The position numbers were made by a program, and so were the translations under genes. Source: an uncultured Leptotrichia sp. (lineage in GTDB: Bacteria; Fusobacteriota; Fusobacteriia; Fusobacteriales; Leptotrichiaceae). Taken from it: DNA of 20,624 nucleotides. The notes beneath the pieces were generated by a model. That model worked only from the letters and a program-made list of their open reading frames with translations, had not been told where the DNA came from and did no database searches. This document shows, piece after piece, positions 7,859 through 16,184 of this stretch (the first letter of the stretch is position 1; every line of letters starts with the position of its first letter). The DNA lies in the NCBI GenBank assembly GCA_938017765.1, contig CALIJH010000154.1, forward strand, positions 1-20,624. The letters are read 5' to 3'.

Positions 7859-8962
7859 ATGGCAAAAAGAATTGAAAAAACTACCCCAAAAAATGACGGA
7901 TTTAGAATGCCGGCAGAATATGAATCTCAGGAAAAAGTCTGGATGATATGGCCTGAGAGACCTGATAACTGGAGAGACGGTGGAAAACCTGCCCAAAAAG
8001 CTTTTTCAGAAGTTGCAAAAGCAATAAGCAAATTCACCAAAATGAATGTTCTTGTATCACGTGAACAGTTTCAGAACTGTCGTAGACAGCTTCCGCCTGA
8101 AATAACGGTTTATGAAATGTCAAATAACGATGCATGGGTTCGGGATTGCGGTCCGACTTTCCTCATTAATGATAGAGGTGAACTTCGTGCTGCTGACTGG
8201 AAATTCAACGCATGGGGTGGATTGGTAGACGGTTTATATTTTCCATGGGATCAGGATGATTTGATTGCCCAGAAAGTCTGTGAAATAGAAAATGTAGATT
8301 CTTATCGGACTTCAGATTTTGTATTAGAGGGAGGTTCTATACATGTTGACGGAGAAGGAACTGTCCTGACAACTGAAATGTGTTTATTGAGTGAAGGAAG
8401 AAATCCTCATATGACACGTGAAGAAATTGAAAAAAAATTGTGTGATTATTTAAACTGTGAAAAAGTCTTATGGTTAAAAGACGGAATAGATCCTGAAGAA
8501 ACTAACGGTCATATTGATGATGTGGCTTGCTTTGTTGCTCCTGGAGAAGTAGCCTGTATTTATACCGAAGATAAAGACAGTCCATTTTATGAGGCTGCTC
8601 AAGATGCATATAGACGTTTATCTGAAATGACTGATGCCAAAGGACGTAAACTGAAAATACATAAAATTTGCTGTCCTATAAAAAATGTTACAATAAAGGG
8701 AGATTTTGCCATTGATTATGTGGAAGGAACTCTTCCGCGTGAAGACGGAGATATATGTATCGCTTCTTATATGAATTTTCTCATTACAAATAATGGTGTC
8801 ATTGTACCTCAATATGGAGATGAGAACGATACTTTGGCACTAAAACAGATTAGAGAAATATTCCCTGATAAAGAAGTGGTCGGTGTAAATACTGTAGAAA
8901 TAGTATATGGTGGAGGTAATATTCACTGTATTACTCAACAGCAGCCTAAGAGAACTGTTTAG
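7859..8962 (+). CDS. aguA: Agmatine deiminase
   Basis: This enzyme hydrolyses agmatine to N-carbamoylputrescine and ammonia. It belongs to the guanidino-group-modifying (pentein) family. The active-site set is present: WPERPDNWR near the N-terminus, DAWVRDCGPT (D96), E157 in VLEGGS, H218 and D220 in ETNGHIDD, and the nucleophile C357 in GGGNIHCITQQQP. The 367-residue length and even the C357 numbering agree with the streptococcal/enterococcal enzymes. GAAGG lies upstream of the ATG. Ammonia released here gives acid resistance, and in complete clusters a carbamate kinase (aguC) follows to make ATP; none follows here. The next 265 bp hold only a palindromic element and then a gene on the other strand. 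Confidence 0.95.
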   Translation: MAKRIEKTTPKNDGFRMPAEYESQEKVWMIWPERPDNWRDGGKPAQKAFSEVAKAISKFTKMNVLVSREQFQNCRRQLPPEITVYEMSNNDAWVRDCGPTFLINDRGELRAADWKFNAWGGLVDGLYFPWDQDDLIAQKVCEIENVDSYRTSDFVLEGGSIHVDGEGTVLTTEMCLLSEGRNPHMTREEIEKKLCDYLNCEKVLWLKDGIDPEETNGHIDDVACFVAPGEVACIYTEDKDSPFYEAAQDAYRRLSEMTDAKGRKLKIHKICCPIKNVTIKGDFAIDYVEGTLPREDGDICIASYMNFLITNNGVIVPQYGDENDTLALKQIREIFPDKEVVGVNTVEIVYGGGNIHCITQQQPKRTV

Positions 8963-9010
8963 AGTTCTAAACTAAGGAAGAGAATTGTCTCAAAAACATA
9001 AAAAAATTAG

Positions 9011-9190
9011 TAATATAAAAAAATAACATTTATGAAATTCTTCAAAATTTTACAATGAAAAATAGAAGTAAATCGTAGAAAAAATGAACTATCTGAGCCA
9101 CAAGGCGAGTTTTCATTTTTTCAAAAATGAACGAATGTTTTTTATGAGTAAAATTTTACCAAATAAATAAATGTTATTTTTTATACTATA
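9011..9190. repeat. Long imperfect palindrome, MITE-like
   Basis: The whole 180 bp between aguA and dgoD folds on itself. Outer arms ATAAAAAAATAACATTTAT (9015-9033) and ATAAATGTTATTTTTTATA (9167-9185) pair with one base difference in an A-run. AAAATTTTAC (about 9043-9052) pairs with GTAAAATTTTA (9149-9158). The inner arms are GAAAAAATGAA and TTCATTTTTTC. The centre is ATCTGAGCCACAAGGCG. Arms of about 80 bp around a short loop with no coding capacity resemble a miniature inverted-repeat element or a fused bidirectional terminator. The flanks have TA dinucleotides but I cannot prove a target duplication. Confidence 0.6.
9078..9122. terminator. Likely bidirectional terminator (core of the palindrome)
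   Basis: GAAAAAATGAACT (9078-9090) and AGTTTTCATTTTTTC (9108-9122) form a stem with a 2-nt bulge and an A-run/T-run on its two sides, between the convergent ends of aguA and dgoD. This arrangement can stop transcription in either direction. Confidence 0.6.
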
Positions 9191-9227
9191 GAATTTTATA
9201 TTTTGAGGTACTTTCTTATCTTAATTT

Positions 9228-10373
9228 TTACCATTCAGCTTTTGTACCGTCATAATGTTTCCAGTTAGGATTACTCCAGTTCAGTCCTTCCAAAGATACT
9301 TCTTTTACTTTGTCTTCATTTATTATCAGTCCAAGCCCCGGTTTAGCGGGAATATCTACAAATCCGTCTTTATATTGGAATATTTCCTTATTTTCAACAA
9401 AATCCAGTAAATCAAAACCTTTATTATAATGAATACCTAAAGACTGTTCCTGTATGAAAACGTTAGGACTGCATACGTCTACCTGCAACGTTGCTGCCAA
9501 TGCCACAGGTCCGTATGGTGCATGAGGAGCCGCAGCTATATCATATGCTTCAGCCATTGCTATTATTTTTCTTGTTTCCGATATTCCTCCTGCCAGAGCC
9601 ACATCGGGTTGTATTATATCAATGTACCCTGATTTAAATATATCCTTAAATCCCCATCTTGTATACATTCTTTCACCTGTAGCCAGAGGAGTTACAACGT
9701 GTTCGGCAACATCTCTGAAAGCTTCCTGATTTTCTGTCAGGACTACTTCTTCTAAAAACATCGGTCTATATTTTTCAAGCTCCTTAGCCAGAACTTTTGC
9801 CATAGGCTTATGAACTCTCCCGTGAAAATCTATCCCTATATTGAGCTTATTTCCAAATGTTTCTCTCAAAGCCGCAACTCTTTCCACAACTTCATCCACT
9901 TTTTTAAAATTATCTATATAATGAAGTTCTTCAGTAGCATTCATCTTTATGGAATCAAATCCTCTGTCAACTCTGTCTTGAGCATCTTTTACGACGTCAC
10001 TCGGTCTATCTCCTCCAATCCACGAATATACTTTTATCTTATCCCTTGCCGAGCCTCCCAACAGTTCATAGACAGGTGCGTTGTAAAATTTACCTTTTAT
10101 GTCCCACAGAGCCATTTCTATTCCTGAAACTATTGTCATATTTATAGGACCTCCCTTAAAAAAGACTCTGAACAGTTCCTGCCATATTTTTTCAATTTCG
10201 AGGGGGTTTCTACCCATTATCCTTTTAGCCATTTCTTTTGCTCCGGCTACGACTGTTTCAGTTTTAGTTCCCGAAACCATTTCTCCCCAACCTTCAAGAC
10301 CATTATCGGTAGTTATTTTTAGAAATATCCATCTCGGTTTTACGGTATAAACTGTTATATCTGATATTTTCAT
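9228..10373 (-). CDS. dgoD: D-galactonate dehydratase-like enolase-superfamily enzyme
   Basis: The 381-residue protein matches the DgoD type along its length, including PRWIFLKI at the start, KGGPI, KVYSWIGGDRP and the C-terminal AEW. Expected active-site residues are in place: Mg ligands D182 (IDFHG), E208 (FLEE) and E234 (TGERM), the acid/base H184, and H284 in APHAPYGP. DgoD removes water from D-galactonate to give 2-keto-3-deoxygalactonate. AGGAGG precedes the ATG. It is the last gene of an operon with an aldolase and a galactitol-type PTS, but without the kinase (dgoK) that normally sits between the two enzymes. A related or 6-phosphorylated substrate is therefore possible. Confidence 0.88.
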   Translation of the reverse strand: MKISDITVYTVKPRWIFLKITTDNGLEGWGEMVSGTKTETVVAGAKEMAKRIMGRNPLEIEKIWQELFRVFFKGGPINMTIVSGIEMALWDIKGKFYNAPVYELLGGSARDKIKVYSWIGGDRPSDVVKDAQDRVDRGFDSIKMNATEELHYIDNFKKVDEVVERVAALRETFGNKLNIGIDFHGRVHKPMAKVLAKELEKYRPMFLEEVVLTENQEAFRDVAEHVVTPLATGERMYTRWGFKDIFKSGYIDIIQPDVALAGGISETRKIIAMAEAYDIAAAPHAPYGPVALAATLQVDVCSPNVFIQEQSLGIHYNKGFDLLDFVENKEIFQYKDGFVDIPAKPGLGLIINEDKVKEVSLEGLNWSNPNWKHYDGTKAEW

Positions 10374-10388
10374 TTTTTCCTCCTCAAA

Positions 10389-11744
10389 TTATACAACTGA
10401 ACTTTTTCTTATTTTTTTTATTTTTTCCAGATAATACCAAGTTCCTGTAAATACTGCGAACAAAATAGGAACACTGATAAACAGATTACTTGTAAATACT
10501 TTGTATATTAGATAGCTCACTGTTAAACTTGTTGCCGCGAAGGAAGAAATATAAGTTCCTCCTGATGAGGATAAATCGAGTCCCACATTAATTGCGAGCT
10601 GAGTCAGTACGGGAGCTGTTGCTGTTCCTGCAAGAAGAATGGCTCCTGTACATGCCAGTCCTATTATAATATTTTTAAATAAATTTCCTCTTGTCAGTGC
10701 CACAACTAAAGCTACTCTGAAAGGAACTACTGCCAAATCGGCAAAAGGCAACATTCTGTTTCCCGGTAGTACTACTGAAAGCAGTATTGTCAGAGGTATT
10801 ACTATCAATGCTGTTGTTATGACATCAGGATTTCCTACAACTACAGCGGCATCCAGTCCAATAAGAAATTTTCTTCCCTTGAATTTTTCCTGTGTAAATT
10901 TTTTGGCAGCCTCGGATATAGGCATAAGTCCTTCCATAAATAACGAAGTCATTTTAGGGATAAGCATCATAACTGCCGCCATACTTACAGCAAGATTACA
11001 TATATCAGTTATCGAATATTTTGCCAGTAATCCTATTATTGCTCCTAATATCAGTCCCATCATCATAGGTTCTCCGAAGAATCCTAAGTATTTTTTAGCA
11101 TCTTTCACTGAAAAGTCTATTTTATTGATTCCCGGAATTTTATCCAGCAGGGCATTCAGAGGGGCTGCGATTATAACCGAAGATAATGCCGACATTGTAG
11201 GCAGCGACACTCCCGGAAGTCCGAAATAGTCTTCTACTAAAGGAGCAGTCCAGTCCGACAGCTTGAATGTTATTATAGCCATAACGATTGAAGCCAGTAT
11301 CGCATAAACTATATTATGAGTTACTTCAAAAACCATAATTCCTACTATTGCCAGATGATGATAATTCCATATATCCACGTCTAAAGTGTCTGTAGCTTTC
11401 AATATAAGCATTACAATATTAGTTATTAATATGGCAAATATCAGGATTGCTATTATCGGTGAAGACCATGTTACAGCTGAGATAGCTCCCCAACCCACAT
11501 CTATAGTGTCTAATTTTATTCCGAAATTTTCTACCATAGCTTTTGCCGCAGGTCCTAAATTTGATGAAAGCAGATTGATGACCAGTTTTATCCCTATAAA
11601 ACCTATTGCTATTGTCAATCCTGAACGAAATGCTCTTGATAAAGGAACTCTGAAAATAAGACCTATCACTGTTATTATTATCGGTAATAGAACCGTCGGT
11701 CCTGCTTTTAATAATGTGTCAAATACTCCATATAAAAAATTCAT
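10389..11744 (-). CDS. PTS sugar transporter subunit IIC, galactitol (Gat) family
   Basis: This is a 451-residue polytopic membrane protein of the GatC type, with the family-typical start (LLKAGPTVLLPIIITVIGLI) and a re-entrant, Gly/Pro-rich core, FFGEPMMMGLILGA. IIC forms the channel through which the substrate enters while IIB passes phosphate to it. The family moves galactitol, but relatives carry other polyols and sugar acids. With an aldolase and a galactonate dehydratase in the same operon, a hexonate or related acid is a fair guess. It follows the IIB gene by 21 bp and precedes dgoD by 15 bp, so translation is closely linked. Confidence 0.87.
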   Translation of the reverse strand: MNFLYGVFDTLLKAGPTVLLPIIITVIGLIFRVPLSRAFRSGLTIAIGFIGIKLVINLLSSNLGPAAKAMVENFGIKLDTIDVGWGAISAVTWSSPIIAILIFAILITNIVMLILKATDTLDVDIWNYHHLAIVGIMVFEVTHNIVYAILASIVMAIITFKLSDWTAPLVEDYFGLPGVSLPTMSALSSVIIAAPLNALLDKIPGINKIDFSVKDAKKYLGFFGEPMMMGLILGAIIGLLAKYSITDICNLAVSMAAVMMLIPKMTSLFMEGLMPISEAAKKFTQEKFKGRKFLIGLDAAVVVGNPDVITTALIVIPLTILLSVVLPGNRMLPFADLAVVPFRVALVVALTRGNLFKNIIIGLACTGAILLAGTATAPVLTQLAINVGLDLSSSGGTYISSFAATSLTVSYLIYKVFTSNLFISVPILFAVFTGTWYYLEKIKKIRKSSVV

Positions 11745-11765
11745 GTTTTATCTCTCCTTTTATTT

Positions 11766-12047
11766 TTAACTTTTTAAATTATCCAATATTTCCTGTATTG
11801 TTTCTTCTTCTCCTATTCCTGTCAGCAGGGAAATAGCTCCTATTGACGGAATACTGACTTCTCCTCCTGTAAATTTTCCTGTTGTTACTAATAAATCATA
11901 ATCTTTATACTTGGACTCCACTTCCAACAGTTTGCATTGAGAAATCATAACAGAAATTCCGTTGATTTCACAGGCTTCTTTTATTTTAGTGGATACAACT
12001 GTGGAAGTTGCTATCCCATTTCCGCATGCTACCAGTATTTTTTTCAT
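11766..12047 (-). CDS. PTS subunit IIB, galactitol family
   Basis: This 93-residue cytoplasmic phosphocarrier begins MKKILVACGNGIATSTVV. The cysteine C8, followed by GNGIATS, is the phosphorylated residue of the lactose/galactitol IIB fold. It takes phosphate from IIA and gives it to the substrate bound by IIC. The gene lies 9 bp after the IIA gene and 21 bp before IIC. AGGAGG lies just upstream of the ATG. Confidence 0.9.
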   Translation of the reverse strand: MKKILVACGNGIATSTVVSTKIKEACEINGISVMISQCKLLEVESKYKDYDLLVTTGKFTGGEVSIPSIGAISLLTGIGEEETIQEILDNLKS

Positions 12048-12056
12048 AATAACCTC

Positions 12057-12521
12057 CTATAATAAATGTTTTGATATAATTTTATAAATTTCTTCTTTAT
12101 TATCTTCTTTTACAAGCTGATTTAATGTTTCCCTGTTTTTTATCATTTCTATAATTTTTCCCAACATATCAATATGCCCATGAGGACTGTCCAATGCGAG
12201 CATTATTATAATTCGGACAGCTGTACTGTTTTCAGGTTCTTCCATTTTATTGAAATCTATGGGATTTTTCAGAATTCCTACTGCAATGGCAGCTTCATTT
12301 ACATGCTTGACATCCACGTGAGGAATGGCAACATTTATTTCTCCAGTTTCCAGTCCTGTAGGATATTCTTCTTCCCTTTTGATAAGGGCTTCGCCGTATG
12401 TATCTTTTACAAATCCGTTTTTCCTCAATAATTCTGCCATTTCAGCAAGAACTTCGTTCTTTTTTAAAGTGCTTTCTTTTTTATAAATAAGCTCTTTATT
12501 AAAATTTATATGCTCACCCAT
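12057..12521 (-). CDS. PTS subunit IIA, fructose/mannitol-galactitol (EIIA-2) type
   Basis: A 154-residue stand-alone IIA. The phosphorylated histidine is H68 in NVAIPHVD, preceded by YPTGLETG, the classic EIIA-2 signature. It accepts phosphate from HPr and passes it to IIB. It is the second gene of the sigma-54 operon, 18 bp downstream of the aldolase. A related EIIA domain with the same motif (AIPHGE) forms the C-terminus of the operon's activator. Confidence 0.92.
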   Translation of the reverse strand: MGEHINFNKELIYKKESTLKKNEVLAEMAELLRKNGFVKDTYGEALIKREEEYPTGLETGEINVAIPHVDVKHVNEAAIAVGILKNPIDFNKMEEPENSTAVRIIIMLALDSPHGHIDMLGKIIEMIKNRETLNQLVKEDNKEEIYKIISKHLL

Positions 12522-12539
12522 AAAGTTTGACTCCTTTCT

Positions 12540-13160
12540 CTATATTTCGAGATTATTAATAAAATCTTTTAAAGATTTTTCAAGATTTTCTGCATTTTCT
12601 GATAATATATCCTCTTTATTGAATATCCCCGAAGCTATTCCCGCATATTTAGCACCGCTTTTAAAATAGTCGTTTACATTTTCCTTGTTTATTCCTCCTA
12701 CTACCATTACAGGCAGCTCACCTAAAGGAGCAGTTATATCCGAGATATATTTTTTTCCCAGTCTGTCAGCAGGAAATATTTTTACAATATCCGCTCCGTC
12801 TCTGAAACTTTGTATTATTTCAGTGGGAGAAAATGCTCCCGGTACAGTTATTACTTTCTTTGATTTACAGAAATTTAAAATTTCTTTTTCGAGCATAATT
12901 GGAGATAAAATAAAAGTAGCTCCTGCGTTTACTGCTTCTTTTGCTTCTTCCATAGTAGTAACCGTTCCCGCTCCGATTAATATTTTTTCGCCGAATTCCG
13001 TTTTTATTTTTTTTATTATTTCGGCGGCTTTTTCAGTATTCATCGTTATTTCTACTGAATTAATACCGTTTTTTACTAAAATACTGACTATCAGGCGTAT
13101 CTGTTTATAGCTGTATCCCCTCAGTATAACTGTTATTTTGGGAAATTCCTGTACATTCAT
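12540..13160 (-). CDS. dgoA: 2-dehydro-3-deoxy-6-phosphogalactonate / phosphogluconate aldolase
   Basis: This 206-residue class I aldolase of the KDPG family splits a 2-keto-3-deoxy-6-phospho sugar acid into pyruvate and glyceraldehyde-3-phosphate. Visible residues are E37 in VEITMN, GAGTV (63-67), VPGAFSPTE, and the Schiff-base lysine K127 in DIVKIFP. At position 41 it has asparagine, as I recall for E. coli DgoA (VEIPLN), where KDPG aldolase Eda has arginine; this favours the galacto substrate. AAGGAGGG lies 5 nt upstream of the ATG. It is the first gene after the sigma-54 promoter. Its partner dgoD is the last gene of the same operon. Assignment to KDPGal over KDPG is inference. Confidence 0.85.
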   Translation of the reverse strand: MNVQEFPKITVILRGYSYKQIRLIVSILVKNGINSVEITMNTEKAAEIIKKIKTEFGEKILIGAGTVTTMEEAKEAVNAGATFILSPIMLEKEILNFCKSKKVITVPGAFSPTEIIQSFRDGADIVKIFPADRLGKKYISDITAPLGELPVMVVGGINKENVNDYFKSGAKYAGIASGIFNKEDILSENAENLEKSLKDFINNLEI

Positions 13161-13193
13161 AATTCCCTCCTTATACTAATATTTTGTCTTTGC

Positions 13194-13236
13194 CTTTATA
13201 TAAAGCAAGAACCGTGCCAACTAATTGACCGGTTCT
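13194..13236. repeat. Two overlapping palindromes at the sigma-54 promoter
   Basis: AGAACCG (13208-13214) and CGGTTCT (13230-13236) form a 7-bp perfect inverted repeat with a 15-bp loop, spanning the -24 element and the activator stop codon. CTTTATATAAAG (13194-13205) is a 12-bp perfect palindrome between the -12 element and the likely start site. The first may be a weak terminator for the activator gene or a binding site; the second may be an operator. Confidence 0.5.
13203..13221 (-). promoter_or_regulatory. Consensus sigma-54 (-24/-12) promoter of the aldolase-PTS-dgoD operon
   Basis: Read on the minus strand the sequence is TTGGCACG-GTTC-TTGCTTT: the -24 element TGGCACG (13219-13213), a 4-bp spacer and the -12 element TTGC (13208-13205). 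This matches the textbook consensus TGGCACG-N4-TTGCW at every core position. Transcription should start near 13193, leaving a leader of about 33 nt before the aldolase ATG. It abuts the stop codon of the LevR-like activator. It is the only perfect match I found in the window. Confidence 0.92.
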
Positions 13237-16184
13237 GTATTTTTACATAATATTTTTAAGATTTCTTCTTTTGTCTTTGCATTTCTTATTGTATTTACTG
13301 TGTTTTCATCTGATATTATTTTATATAGCTGTTCAAAATATTTTTTTGAGTTTTCGTTTAAAGCTAATAAAAATACAATATCAGCCATATTCGCTCCGTC
13401 CCATATTACGGGTTTGTCCAATTTTGTTATAAAAATACACGGTTCATTGACAAATCTACTTTCTCCATGAGGTATTGCTATACCGCCGTTCAGATAAGTA
13501 GCGACTGAACTTTCTCTTTTATAGACACTTAGTAAAAATTCATCCTTTACCATTCCTTTTTCTTTCATTTTACCAATCATTGCATCTAATATTTCCTCTT
13601 TATATTTCAAGTCGCTCAGTCGGATAAAATCTGTATTCAGTATTTCGTCTAAATTATTTTTATTAAAAGCAATTTTTCTTTTCAAAATTTCTCTTATTTT
13701 TTTAATTCCTTTAAGTTGATAGGCTTCTTCAATGGAAATAAAATCCAGATTGTTTATTTTTTCATCGGTTTCGAACGTTCCGATAACTGCCAGGATCTCG
13801 TATTTTCTGTTTAGCTGTTTTATTATTTCTTCGGTGTTTTCTCCTTCAATGTATCCTTTTGTTATTATTTCCACTTCATCCAGAACACTTTTCAGTCTTT
13901 CACTCAAATGATTTTTTAAGTTCTGTGCGGCTCCCTGCCCTGTTATACAGAGGCAGAGTATTATTTTCTTTTTTTTCAGTCCGTTATTCTTTTCAGTCCT
14001 TGTATTTTTTTCATCTATTTCGGTTGCTATTTCTTCGATATTCTCGGAAGTATACAGAACTTTTCTCATACATTCTATGACCATTAGTGTATCAACTCTG
14101 CCTATGATTTTTACATTTATACCTGTTCTTTCCTTGATTTTTTCTTCAAAATTGAGCAGTGAACCCATATCTGCCAGTATAATACATCCTTTTCCCCTGT
14201 CAATCTGTCTGACCAGATTTACAGTTTTTTCAAACATATACTGAGGTGTATCCGAAAAGTCCATTTCCAGCCCGATTGCATATTCCTCATTTAAAACTCT
14301 ATTTGCTACATCAGCCATACCTGTTGCCACTTTTCCGTGCGATAGGACAATCAACCCTATTTTTTCATTATATTTACTGTTTTTTCTAAATTCTTTCAGA
14401 TACATTGCGATAAGTCCTATTTCTGAAAGAGGAAAATTCAGATAGCATTTTTCATTTATTATTTTCAGCATTTTTTCTGCTATTTTCATTTCAGCTTCAT
14501 TACTTATTTTGAAATTTTCCGAAACAGATACGTTAATCTGTTTTCCTTCCTTTATTCTGTCAATAGACGTTTTTATATGAACTGAAAGGGGGAACACAAT
14601 CTGGGAATTCAGGTCCGGAAAGCTTATCTTTGCCAGCTCATAAGCTTTTACGACCGATTCCAAAACTTCCTCTCCTACTATCTGCTGCAATTCCTTATAG
14701 TTAAATTCTTTTTTATTGAATTTCATGATGTTTTCGAGAAATTCTTTTTTTACTTCCTCTTCCAAGAGAATATTTATTTTTTTAATTTCTATTCCTTTTT
14801 CTTTCAGCTCATCATACTTTTTTTCTATTTTCTGATATATATTTGAATTTCCTATTTGGGAAATATTTTTATTTGAAATTCGTTTATTGTTTTTATTGGG
14901 TAAAATGATGTATTCGTTTTCTAACAGGTTTTTTATTTTTAGATTCAGTCTTCTTCTTGAAACGTCTATAAAAAATTCTTTTTTTATTTCTATTTCTTCT
15001 TTATTTTCGATTTTTGACTCTAAAAATGCTTTGGCACAACTCACCTGAATTTCGGATTTCAGTTGACCTATATTTCCGGGATAGACTACTTCCAGAAAAT
15101 TTTCTATCACTTCCTTTTTTATGCGTATTTTCTTTTTCAGTCTCAGACTTTCTTCGTATAGGAAATATTTTATAAGTTCGAGTTTTTCTTCGGGAGTTCT
15201 TTCATTTAAAGGAGGTATTTTTATACTCATAGGTATTCTTCTTCTGAATGTCAGGAGTAAGGCACTGTCAGGAGCTTCCGTAGTAGCCGCTATAATCATT
15301 ATTTTACTTTTTCTGTCTGTATTCACTTCTCCAAGTCTGCGATATCTCCCTTTGTCCATAAGGGAAAACAGGATTTCCTGTCCTTCAGAGGGGAGCCTGT
15401 GTATCTCATCTAAAAAAAGAATTCCGCCGTTACATAATTCGACTATCCCTTTTTTATCCTCATCGGCACCTGTAAAAGCTCCTTTGGAATATCCGAAAAG
15501 CTGGGAAATTAATAATTGAGGATTGTCGGCATAGTCTGCACAGTTAAACTCAAAATAAGGGGCATTATCGGAAAAATTGTCGGTAGTTATCGCATAAGAG
15601 TGGGTCAGTTCAGCCAGATAGCTTTTTCCTACTCCTGATTCACCGTAAATTATAGTATGCAGTCCTTTCGGAGGATACATTACTGCCGCTTTCAGTTTAT
15701 CAATACTGTTTTTTAGACTTTTATCATAACCTATAAATTTTTCAAAAATATTTTCCTCATTTTTTGCAGGTTTTATTATTTTTTTAAAATCTTTTCTTTC
15801 GTTTTCAGCCATTTCTTTATAATCATGGGTTATCTTATCGTCTTTTATTTCTTTTTCGGACATTTCGGTATAATCGGAAATTATTTCACTGTATACCCTA
15901 TCTACAGCATATTTTCCGATATTATATCCTATTTCATTCAATTTTTTTGTCAATTTTCTGTTTGATATTTTTCCTTCTTCTTTCAGGATTATTCCAATAT
16001 CCTTTTTTAGTCTGTCCGTATTTCTTTCTCTCGAATTTAAAATTTTTTGCTCTATTCTGATTTTAGTTATGATTTCTCTGCTTGTTTTCAATTTTTCAGA
16101 AATTTCTTCATCGGTCAGAGGATTTCTTTTATCCTCTTTTTCAATTATATTAATAATTTTTTCCACTATTTCAGTTTCTTTCAT
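13221..16184 (-). CDS. LevR-like sigma-54-dependent, PTS-controlled transcriptional activator
   Basis: The 987-residue protein is modular. An N-terminal winged-helix-like DNA-binding part (about 1-100) precedes an AAA+ enhancer-binding ATPase with Walker A GESGVGKS (181-188), the sigma-54 contact loop GAFTGA (235-240), Walker B ILFLDE (255-260) and an arginine finger near 314. Then come a PTS regulation domain (PRD; H536), an EIIA-Man domain (H616 in LSHG), an EIIB-Gat-like domain (C746 in CITGQG) and a C-terminal EIIA-Fru/Mtl domain (H906 in AIPHGE). It should open the sigma-54 promoter directly downstream when the PTS signals substrate. Bacillus LevR ends in a second PRD, which here seems replaced by EIIA. 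The gene overlaps the rpoN stop (TAATG), so the two are translationally coupled. Confidence 0.93.
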   Translation of the reverse strand: MKETEIVEKIINIIEKEDKRNPLTDEEISEKLKTSREIITKIRIEQKILNSRERNTDRLKKDIGIILKEEGKISNRKLTKKLNEIGYNIGKYAVDRVYSEIISDYTEMSEKEIKDDKITHDYKEMAENERKDFKKIIKPAKNEENIFEKFIGYDKSLKNSIDKLKAAVMYPPKGLHTIIYGESGVGKSYLAELTHSYAITTDNFSDNAPYFEFNCADYADNPQLLISQLFGYSKGAFTGADEDKKGIVELCNGGILFLDEIHRLPSEGQEILFSLMDKGRYRRLGEVNTDRKSKIMIIAATTEAPDSALLLTFRRRIPMSIKIPPLNERTPEEKLELIKYFLYEESLRLKKKIRIKKEVIENFLEVVYPGNIGQLKSEIQVSCAKAFLESKIENKEEIEIKKEFFIDVSRRRLNLKIKNLLENEYIILPNKNNKRISNKNISQIGNSNIYQKIEKKYDELKEKGIEIKKINILLEEEVKKEFLENIMKFNKKEFNYKELQQIVGEEVLESVVKAYELAKISFPDLNSQIVFPLSVHIKTSIDRIKEGKQINVSVSENFKISNEAEMKIAEKMLKIINEKCYLNFPLSEIGLIAMYLKEFRKNSKYNEKIGLIVLSHGKVATGMADVANRVLNEEYAIGLEMDFSDTPQYMFEKTVNLVRQIDRGKGCIILADMGSLLNFEEKIKERTGINVKIIGRVDTLMVIECMRKVLYTSENIEEIATEIDEKNTRTEKNNGLKKKKIILCLCITGQGAAQNLKNHLSERLKSVLDEVEIITKGYIEGENTEEIIKQLNRKYEILAVIGTFETDEKINNLDFISIEEAYQLKGIKKIREILKRKIAFNKNNLDEILNTDFIRLSDLKYKEEILDAMIGKMKEKGMVKDEFLLSVYKRESSVATYLNGGIAIPHGESRFVNEPCIFITKLDKPVIWDGANMADIVFLLALNENSKKYFEQLYKIISDENTVNTIRNAKTKEEILKILCKNTEPVN

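Noticed and set aside
10639..11229. 196-residue open frame on the plus strand
   Set aside because: It lies antisense inside the PTS IIC gene, which has clear family features. The same holds for other long plus-strand frames across 9810-17598.
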